A DNA stretch of 64,000 bases from Streptomyces sp. TLI_105 (lineage in GTDB: Bacteria > Actinomycetota > Actinomycetes > Streptomycetales > Streptomycetaceae), in NCBI RefSeq assembly GCF_900105415.1, contig NZ_FNSM01000001.1, positions 7,696,001 through 7,760,000 of the forward strand, in the 5' to 3' direction. A program made the position numbers and the translations under genes. Below the pieces are notes generated by a model that had not been told where the DNA came from, did no database searches, and was given only the letters and a program-made list of their open reading frames with translations. Every line of letters starts with the position of its first letter. The stretch's first letter is position 1. Shown here piece by piece: positions 58,221 to 64,000 of this stretch.

Positions 58221-59189
58221 TCACCGGCCCGCTCCCGCGACGAGTTCCTCCGCCACGCGCGTGCGTGCGTACAGCACGGACCGGCCCGCCCGGTGGGCCG
58301 AGACGAGACCGGCCGCGCGCAGGGCGCCGAGGTGCTGCGACACCCCGCCGGCGGTCAGACCCGTGCGCCCGGCCAGGTCGGTCGTCGAGGCCGGTGCGGT
58401 GAGCTCCGCGAGCAGCTGTGCGCGCGACCGGCCGAGGACCCCGGACAGCGCCCGGGAGGCCGACTCCGGCGGGGCCTCCCACAGGGTGCCGATGCCGCGC
58501 GGGGGATAGCGCAGGGCCGGCTGGTAGACGGGGTCCGTCGTCGAGAACACGCGGGGCCACACGAACGCCGAGGGCACGAGCAGCAGTCCGCGCCCGTCCA
58601 GCCTGCGCACGCCGTGCACGAAACGGTGCTCGACGCTCAACGTGCCCGACTTCCAGGCGAGTCGGGGTTCGAGGTCCTCGAAGAGGCTCCGCGTCCCGCC
58701 CTCCGCGAAGCGACGGGCCCGGTACTGGATGTCGGCCTCCAGATGCGTCTGGACACGAGGCCAGTACGGGGCCATCGCGAGCTCCCAGAAGGCCGCGATG
58801 ACCTCCGCGAGCCGCCCGAGCCCGCGCTCCGGATCGGCCCGCAGCGCCTCCACGCCGGGCTGCGCCTCGCGCGCGGAGGCCCGGAGCCGTTCGTGCGGGG
58901 TGGCGCGCAGCGCCGCCAGCTCCACGGCGAGCGACGGGCCGGACGTGCTGGGCGGCGGACAGAGGAAGCCGGGAACGGAGGGCGCGGGCACCGGCACCAG
59001 CGAGGTCAGCGGCGTCAGATCGAGCCGCGCGGCCGCGATCCGGGCGCGGACCTGCGCGGCCCACCGCCGGTGCAGCGCCTGCTCGTCGGCCCCCGCCAGC
59101 ACCCGGGCTCCGGCCACGGCCTCCCAGAGCGGCGAGATGGCGAAGCGGGTGCGCGCGACGTCCTCGGCGGAGAACTCGATCTCCAGCAC
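58221..59189 (-). CDS. ArsR-type winged-helix regulator (DUF5937-like)
   Basis: A 322-aa protein starting at GTG. The C-terminal winged helix reads STTDLAGRTGLTAGGVSQHLGALRAAGLVSAHRAGRSVLYARTRVAEEL, an ArsR/SmtB-type DNA reader. The long N-terminal part (EFSAEDVARTRFAISPLWEAVAGARVL) is typical of actinobacterial ArsR relatives. It is divergent from an MFS transporter 98 bases away and is the obvious candidate to control it. Confidence 0.88.
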   Translation of the reverse strand: MLEIEFSAEDVARTRFAISPLWEAVAGARVLAGADEQALHRRWAAQVRARIAAARLDLTPLTSLVPVPAPSVPGFLCPPPSTSGPSLAVELAALRATPHERLRASAREAQPGVEALRADPERGLGRLAEVIAAFWELAMAPYWPRVQTHLEADIQYRARRFAEGGTRSLFEDLEPRLAWKSGTLSVEHRFVHGVRRLDGRGLLLVPSAFVWPRVFSTTDPVYQPALRYPPRGIGTLWEAPPESASRALSGVLGRSRAQLLAELTAPASTTDLAGRTGLTAGGVSQHLGALRAAGLVSAHRAGRSVLYARTRVAEELVAGAGR

Positions 59190-59287
59190 CGATACCCCCT
59201 GCCCTTCCTGGCCTGCCCGCGTTCCTCGGATTCACGTGAGGCTAAAACATTGGCTCCGGGCTGCGAGGACCGGCCACCGTACCGGAC

Positions 59288-60727
59288 ATGCCCACCTTCC
59301 TCCCCGCCTCCCGGCGCGTGCGGGTCTCCCGGCGCGCACGGGCTCCCCACGGCACCCCGTCCCCCTGGAGCACCAAGGACTTCCGCGTCCTGTTCTCCGC
59401 GTCCGTCCTGAGCACTCTCGGGACGAACGTCTCCTACCTCGCCGTCCCGATGGTCGCCGTCCTCGCCCTGGACGCCGGTCCCGGCCGGGTCGGCCTGCTC
59501 GCCTCCCTGAGCACGGCGGCGTTCCTGCTCATCGGCCTCCCCGCGGGCGCGTGGGTCGACCGGATGCGCCACCGCACCGTCCTGATCGTGGCGGACCTGC
59601 TGCGCGCGGCGCTGCTCGCGTGGATCCCGGTGGCCTGGTGGCTCGACGTCCTGACCTTCGGCGGCCTGTGCGCGGTGGTGTTCCTGAGCGGGGTCGCCAC
59701 GGTCCTCTTCGATGTCGCCTCGCAGAGCGCCCTGCCCCGGCTCGTCGAGCCCGCCGTCCTGATCCCGGCGAACTCGGCCCTGGTGAGCCTGATGGCCGCG
59801 GGCAACGTGGCCGGCCGGGGCGCGGGCGGCGCGCTGGTGCAGCTCCTGGGAGCACCGCTCGCGGTGGTCTGCGCCGCGGTCGGCCACCTCGGCTCGGGGA
59901 TCCGCCTGCTGAGGATGGCACGCGGCGACGCGCACATGGCCGTCCCGGATCCCGCGAAGACCGCCCCCGAGGCTCCCGCGGGGACCTCCCTCGCGGCCCC
60001 CGCCGGGACCGTCCCCGAGGCTCCCGCGGCCCCCGCCGGGACCGCTTCCGGGCGCGCGCCGGATCTGCGGGCGCAGATCGCCGAGGGACTGCGTCACGTC
60101 CTGGGCCACGCGGAGCTGCGCGCCCTCGCGCTCACCGGCGCGGTCGGGAACCTCGGAACGGTCATGGTGAACACGATGCTCCCCGTGGTGTTCACCCGTG
60201 AACTCGGCCTGTCGGCGGGCGCGCTCGGTCTGTTCTGGGCGGCCGGCGGCATCGGGCTCTTCCTCGGGGCCCGCTGCGCCCGTCCCCTCGCCGACCGGTT
60301 CGGCCACGGCCGGGGGCTGGTCGTGGCCGACCTGTGCCTGTCCCCGGCGGGCCTCCTGGTCCCCCTGATGGACCGGGGAGCCTGGCTCTGGGCGGCGGGT
60401 GCCGGATGGGTCGCGTTCGCCATGAGGACGGGGGCGGCCAACGTCCTGGGCGTGAGCCTCCGTCAGCGTCTGACGCCGGGCGATCTGCTCGGCCGTATGA
60501 ACGCCACCTTCCGGTTCCTTCTCACCGGCTCGATGGCCGTCGCCGCCGCGCTCGCCGGCGCCATCGGCGCGCACTGTTCGCCGCGTACGGCCCTCTGGGC
60601 CGGTGGAGCTCTCCTCTGCCTGAGCTTCCTGCCGGTGCTCTTCTCCCCGCTGCGCCGGCGCCGTGAGCTCCCGACCGGCGAAAAACCCTGCGGGAGCGCT
60701 CCCAAGGTGGCAGGGTGCACCGGATGA
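59288..60727 (+). CDS. MFS transporter
   Basis: A 479-aa multi-helix transporter of the MFS_3 exporter type: FRVLFSASVLSTLGTNVSYLAVPMVAVLAL, GLPAGAWVDRMRHRTVLIVADLLRA (motif A) and LGLFWAAGGIGLFLGARCARPLADR. A Pro/Ala repeat (APEAPAGTSLAAPAGTVPEA) forms the central cytoplasmic loop. Its stop overlaps the GNAT start (ATGA), so the two are co-translated. Likely a drug or metabolite exporter under the divergent ArsR-type regulator. Confidence 0.88.
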   Translation: MPTFLPASRRVRVSRRARAPHGTPSPWSTKDFRVLFSASVLSTLGTNVSYLAVPMVAVLALDAGPGRVGLLASLSTAAFLLIGLPAGAWVDRMRHRTVLIVADLLRAALLAWIPVAWWLDVLTFGGLCAVVFLSGVATVLFDVASQSALPRLVEPAVLIPANSALVSLMAAGNVAGRGAGGALVQLLGAPLAVVCAAVGHLGSGIRLLRMARGDAHMAVPDPAKTAPEAPAGTSLAAPAGTVPEAPAAPAGTASGRAPDLRAQIAEGLRHVLGHAELRALALTGAVGNLGTVMVNTMLPVVFTRELGLSAGALGLFWAAGGIGLFLGARCARPLADRFGHGRGLVVADLCLSPAGLLVPLMDRGAWLWAAGAGWVAFAMRTGAANVLGVSLRQRLTPGDLLGRMNATFRFLLTGSMAVAAALAGAIGAHCSPRTALWAGGALLCLSFLPVLFSPLRRRRELPTGEKPCGSAPKVAGCTG

Positions 60728-61347
60728 CGACCGAACCGTTCATCCGTCCGTACCGGCCCTCGGACCGCACCGCGCTCGGCGACATCTGCGTCAGGACGGC
60801 GCACGAGGGCGGGGACTCGTCGCACCTGTACCCCGACCCGGAACTGATGCCGACGATCTTCGCCTACCCGTACGTCGAGCTGGAACCCGACTTCGCCTTC
60901 GTCCTGGACGACGGTGCCGGCAGCGCCGTCGGATACGTCCTGGGCGTTCCCGACACGGCGGCCTTCGCCGCGCGGTTCCGCACCGAGTGGCTGCCCGGCG
61001 TGACGGACCGGTACCCGCCGCCCACGGGGGCGGCCCGCACGCCCGCCGAGGAGATGACCGGACTGCTGCACACGCCGGAGCGGATGGTCCGCGAGGAACT
61101 GACCGGTTTCCCCGCCCACCTCCACATCGACCTGCTGCCCGCCTGGCAGGGCCGGGGTCACGGGCGCGCCCTCGTACGGACCCTCCTGGAGGCCCTGCGG
61201 CGGCACGGGGTCCCGGCCGTGCACCTCTGCATGGCGCGGGCGAACACCCCGGCCCGGGCGTTCTACGACCGCCTCGGCTTCCGGCTGCTCCCCGTGGACG
61301 ACCCCGGCCCCGTCTGGTACCTGGGCAAGCCCACGACCACGCCCTGA
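60724..61347 (+). CDS. GNAT-family N-acetyltransferase
   Basis: A 207-aa acetyltransferase. FIRPYRPSDRTALGDICVRTA is the first strand-helix unit; LLPAWQGRGHGRALVRTLLEALR is the acetyl-CoA-binding motif A; LCMARANTPARAFYDRLGFRLL is motif B. It resembles streptomycete GNATs sometimes annotated as hyaluronidase- or OGA-associated acetyltransferases. The ATG overlapping the transporter stop is preferred to a GTG three codons upstream. Acetylation coupled with export suggests drug detoxification, but this is inference. Confidence 0.88.
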   Translation: MTTEPFIRPYRPSDRTALGDICVRTAHEGGDSSHLYPDPELMPTIFAYPYVELEPDFAFVLDDGAGSAVGYVLGVPDTAAFAARFRTEWLPGVTDRYPPPTGAARTPAEEMTGLLHTPERMVREELTGFPAHLHIDLLPAWQGRGHGRALVRTLLEALRRHGVPAVHLCMARANTPARAFYDRLGFRLLPVDDPGPVWYLGKPTTTP

Positions 61348-61467
61348 CGAACCGCGTCCCGGGCCCCGAAAAAATAATTCGGCGGCCTATGTCGAGAACC
61401 CGTGCCCTGCTCCGTCCCCGGTGTGAGAGCGACCAGAATGGGCCGCACGAGGACCGAGGAGAACATC

Positions 61468-61881
61468 ATGGCCAAGTACCTGCTGCTGAAGCACTACCGA
61501 GGCGCCCCGGCTCCGGCCAACGACGTCCCCATGGAGAAGTGGACGCCGGAGGAGATCTCGGACCACGTGCAGTTCATGCACGACTTCGCGGCCCGCTTGG
61601 AGGAGACCGGCGAGTTCGTCGACGCCCAGGGGCTCGCCCCCGAGGGAACGTGGGTCCGCTACGACGGCGAGGGGCGCCCACCCGTCACCGACGGCCCGTT
61701 CGCGGAGACGAAGGACCTCATCGCCGGCTGGATGATCATCGACGTCGACGGCTACGAGCGTGCCCTGGAGCTCGCCGGAGAGCTCTCGGCCGCCCCCGGG
61801 GCCGGCGGAAAGCCGATCCACGAGTGGCTCGAACTGCGCCCGCTCATGGCCGCGCCGCCCACCATCACGGAGTGCCACTGA
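61468..61881 (+). CDS. DGPF-domain (YCII-related) protein paired with an ECF sigma factor
   Basis: A 137-aa protein with AGGA-type sites before its ATG. The hallmark TDGPFAETKDLIAGWMIIDVDGYERALELA defines DGPF/YCII-like proteins. Genes of this type sit next to ECF42-group sigma factors across actinobacteria and are usually their targets. One base separates it from the sigma-factor gene. Biochemical role unknown. Confidence 0.92.
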   Translation: MAKYLLLKHYRGAPAPANDVPMEKWTPEEISDHVQFMHDFAARLEETGEFVDAQGLAPEGTWVRYDGEGRPPVTDGPFAETKDLIAGWMIIDVDGYERALELAGELSAAPGAGGKPIHEWLELRPLMAAPPTITECH

Positions 61882-61882
61882 C

Positions 61883-63118
61883 ATGGACGAGGCCCTGCTC
61901 CGGAGCCTCATCCCGGGCGTCCTCGCCGTCCTCGTCCGCCGCGGAGCCGACTTCGCGGCGGCCGAGGACGCCGTGCAGGACGCGCTGGTCGAGGCGGTCC
62001 GCGTCTGGCCGACCGATCTTTCCCCAAGCTCTCGGCTGCGCTCGAGCAGGGGAGACCCCCTTCGCGACGCCAAGGGCTGGCTGGTCACCGTGGCCTGGCG
62101 CAAGTTCCTGGACGCGACCCGGGCGGACACCGCCCGGCGACGGCGCGAGGACCTCGTGGACGAGGAACCGGCGCCCGGGCCCGTGCCCACGGTGGACGAC
62201 ACGCTCCAGCTCTACTTCCTCTGCGCCCACCCGTCCCTGACGCCGTCGTCCGCGGTCGCGCTCACGCTGCGCGCCGTCGGCGGGCTGACCACCCGCCAGA
62301 TCGCCGAGGCCTACCTGGTGCCCGAGGCGACCATGGCGCAGCGCATCAGCCGGGCCAAGCGCACGGTCTCGGGCCTCGGGGTCTCCCCCGCTCGCACGGA
62401 GCCGGGAGCCCGGGGAAGGTTCGACCGCCCGGGCGACGTCGCCACCGTGCTGCGCGTCCTCTACCTGGTCTTCAACGAGGGCTATTCCGGTGACCTCGAC
62501 CTCGCGGCCGAGGCCATCCGGCTCACCCGGCAGCTCGCGGCCGCGATCGACCACCCGGAGGTGGCGGGGCTCCTCGCCCTCATGCTGCTCCACCACGCCC
62601 GGCGCGCCGCCCGGACCGCGCCCGACGGCAGCCTGGTGTCGCTCGCCGAGCAGGACCGCGGCCGGTGGGACACCGGCGCGATCGCCGAGGGCGTCGAGAT
62701 CCTGCAGGCGGCCCTCGCCCGCGACCGCCTCGGCGAGTTCCAGGCGCAGGCCGCCATCGCGGCGCTCCACGCCGACGCCCCCACGGCCGAGGAGACCGAC
62801 TGGGTGCAGATCGTCGAGTGGTACGACGAGCTCACACGCCTGACCGACAGCCCGGTCGTCCGGCTCAACCGCGCGGTCGCCGTCGGCGAGGCCGACGGAC
62901 CGCGCGCCGGCCTGGCGGCCCTCGCGGAGCTGGACGATTCCCTGCCCCGGTACGCGGCGGTGGCGGCGTACCTCCACGAGCGCGCCGGTGACCTCACGAC
63001 GGCGGCGCGTCTGTACGCCGAGGCGGCGAGGAAGGCGACCGACGTCCTGGAGCGCGACCATCTGACCCGTCAGGCCGCGCGCCTCAACACCCGCCTCGGC
63101 GCCGATCCGCGTCGCTGA
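61883..63118 (+). CDS. ECF42-type RNA polymerase sigma factor with C-terminal TPR-like extension
   Basis: A 411-aa sigma factor. Region 2 spans residues 10-90 (DFAAAEDAVQDALVEAVRVWP ... DAKGWLVTVAWRKFLDATR), region 4 spans 115-165 (LTTRQIAEAYLVPEATMAQRISRAKRTV), and a helical extension of about 240 residues follows (FNEGYSGDLDLAAEAIRLTRQLAA ... LNRAVAVGEADGPRAGL). No anti-sigma gene is present, as usual for this group. Between VWPTDL and the DAKGWL helix an in-frame block is inserted that matches a dispersed nucleotide repeat (62021-62060), lengthening the region 2 loop. Confidence 0.92.
   Translation: MDEALLRSLIPGVLAVLVRRGADFAAAEDAVQDALVEAVRVWPTDLSPSSRLRSSRGDPLRDAKGWLVTVAWRKFLDATRADTARRRREDLVDEEPAPGPVPTVDDTLQLYFLCAHPSLTPSSAVALTLRAVGGLTTRQIAEAYLVPEATMAQRISRAKRTVSGLGVSPARTEPGARGRFDRPGDVATVLRVLYLVFNEGYSGDLDLAAEAIRLTRQLAAAIDHPEVAGLLALMLLHHARRAARTAPDGSLVSLAEQDRGRWDTGAIAEGVEILQAALARDRLGEFQAQAAIAALHADAPTAEETDWVQIVEWYDELTRLTDSPVVRLNRAVAVGEADGPRAGLAALAELDDSLPRYAAVAAYLHERAGDLTTAARLYAEAARKATDVLERDHLTRQAARLNTRLGADPRR
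62021..62060 (+). repeat. Dispersed repeat inserted in frame inside the sigma-factor gene
   Basis: The block begins TCCCCAAGCTCTCGGCTGCG and ends with GGGGAGACCCCC. Its centre is almost the reverse complement of the repeat arm at 20151-20172, and I recall such CTCTCGGCTTCGCTC units as frequent in Streptomyces genomes. It adds about 14 codons without shifting frame. Confidence 0.8.
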
Positions 63119-63358
63119 CGGGACACCGTCTCCCCGCCGAGTGCCGCATCGCTCGATTCTTCGGTGAACGTGCCCATTTCACGGAGGAGTTCGCGGCGCG
63201 GCGTGTGCGACGTGGAGACGATGCGGAGAGCCTATTCAGAAACCTTGTTGAAGAACCCCGTACCCCCGGTTCGCACTTGATTTGCTCCTGCCAATCCGCA
63301 CAGGGTTCTCTCGAACGTTTGACGCCCCACACGTCAACACGAGGAGAGAACCTCTTTC

Positions 63359-64000
63359 ATGGCAACTCACAAGCGATCCCACGGTCTTCGCTACGCGGCC
63401 ATAGCCACAGGCGTGGCGGCAGCCGCCGTCACGGCGCTGCTCGCCGGCAACCTCGCCGGGGCGGCCGCCCCGGCCGAGGGGACCGTGCACGGACTCGGCG
63501 CCCCCGGCGCCGTCGACGGCAGCTTCGTCGTCATCCTCGACGCATCCGCGAACAAGGCGGAGCTCGCGAAGAAGTACGGCGGCACCCTCCAGCGCTCCTA
63601 CGGCTCGAAGGTCAACGGCTTCTCGGCGTCGGGACTGACCGTCCAGGAGGCCAAGCGGCTCGCCGCCGACCCCGCGGTCGGGACCGTCGTGCAGAACAAG
63701 CGCTTCAGCATCAAGGAGACGCAGGAGAAGCCCCCGTCCTGGGGCCTGGACCGGATCGACCAGGCCGAGACGGCCGGCGACGAGAAGTACGCCTACCCCG
63801 ACGGCGGAGGGGAGGGCGTCACCGCGTACGTCATCGACACCGGCGTCCGGATCACCCACCAGGACTTCGGCGGCCGGGCCGCCCACGGCTTCGACGCCGT
63901 GGACAACGACGACACGGCCGACGACGGCAACGGCCACGGCACCCACGTCGCGGGCACCATCGCCGGCACCGCCCACGGCGTCGCCAAGAAGGCCAAGATC
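63359..64000 (+). CDS. Secreted subtilisin-family (S8) protease, N-terminal part, runs off the window
   Basis: At least 214 codons remain open to the last base. A signal peptide (basic start, then GVAAAAVTALLAGNLAGAAA) is followed by an inhibitor-I9-type propeptide (SFVVILDASANKAELAKKYGG ... VGTVVQNKRFS) and the start of the catalytic domain. WGLDRIDQ is typical of the proteinase-K/aqualysin group; the catalytic Asp is in TAYVIDTGVR and the His in GHGTHVAGTIAG. The catalytic Ser lies beyond the window. GAGGAGAG just upstream serves as the ribosome-binding site. Confidence 0.92.
   Translation, partial: MATHKRSHGLRYAAIATGVAAAAVTALLAGNLAGAAAPAEGTVHGLGAPGAVDGSFVVILDASANKAELAKKYGGTLQRSYGSKVNGFSASGLTVQEAKRLAADPAVGTVVQNKRFSIKETQEKPPSWGLDRIDQAETAGDEKYAYPDGGGEGVTAYVIDTGVRITHQDFGGRAAHGFDAVDNDDTADDGNGHGTHVAGTIAGTAHGVAKKAKI

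Overview
The window is very GC-rich, with almost all codons ending in G or C, GTG and TTG starts, many ATGA/GTGA start-stop overlaps, an ANTAR/PP2C phosphatase, an ECF42-type sigma factor, MbtH and F420-type oxidoreductases. Together these point to a Streptomyces (or closely related actinomycete) chromosome.

Positions 1 to about 35,900 hold a nonribosomal peptide (NRPS) gene cluster. After the tail of an AfsR/LuxR-type ATPase regulator (1-915) come NRPS-1 (three C-A-T modules), a type II thioesterase, a SyrP/AsnO-like Fe(II)/2-oxoglutarate hydroxylase, a free-standing A-T didomain whose specificity residues read as the glutamine code, and NRPS-2. NRPS-2 has the unusual layout C-T-C-T-C-(A remnant)-T and no working adenylation domain. 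Two VOC-fold genes on the minus strand interrupt the cluster. NRPS-3 follows as A-C-T-C-A-T-TE, its first A domain joined straight to a C domain with no carrier between. Then come mbtH, a strong terminator-like hairpin, and a second operon: both glutamate (methylaspartate) mutase subunits, a class II asparaginyl-tRNA-synthetase-like amidase candidate, an FMN glutamate-synthase-like protein, an unrecognised 117-aa protein, an MFS exporter and an Sfp-type phosphopantetheinyl transferase. My reading is an eight-module peptide assembly line in which at least four carrier domains are charged in trans. It probably builds in a hydroxylated glutamine-type residue and 3-methylaspartate or an amide derived from it. 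The product cannot be named from sequence alone.

From about 35,900 to 64,000 the genes look like ordinary chromosomal or accessory content. They are an F420-type oxidoreductase, an ANTAR-GAF-PAS-PP2C phosphatase, an Orn/Lys/Arg decarboxylase, a DUF2231-Rieske protein, a secreted CBM plus PL9-like pectate lyase under a LacI-type operator, a DUF4239 membrane protein, and a TetR-controlled NTF2-like/MDR pair. After these come an AFG1/ZapE ATPase, a PEP-synthase/rifampin-phosphotransferase-like dikinase, a MarR/quinone-oxidoreductase divergon with two matching operators, an orphan sesquiterpene synthase, an NB-ARC-like ATPase regulator, a TipA-like MerR gene broken by a 160-bp MITE, an ArsR/MFS pair, a GNAT acetyltransferase, a DGPF protein with its ECF42 sigma factor, and the start of a secreted subtilisin-family protease that runs off the end.

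No tRNA, rRNA, CRISPR array or transposase gene was seen. Domain calls come from motifs read by eye; no database search was run.
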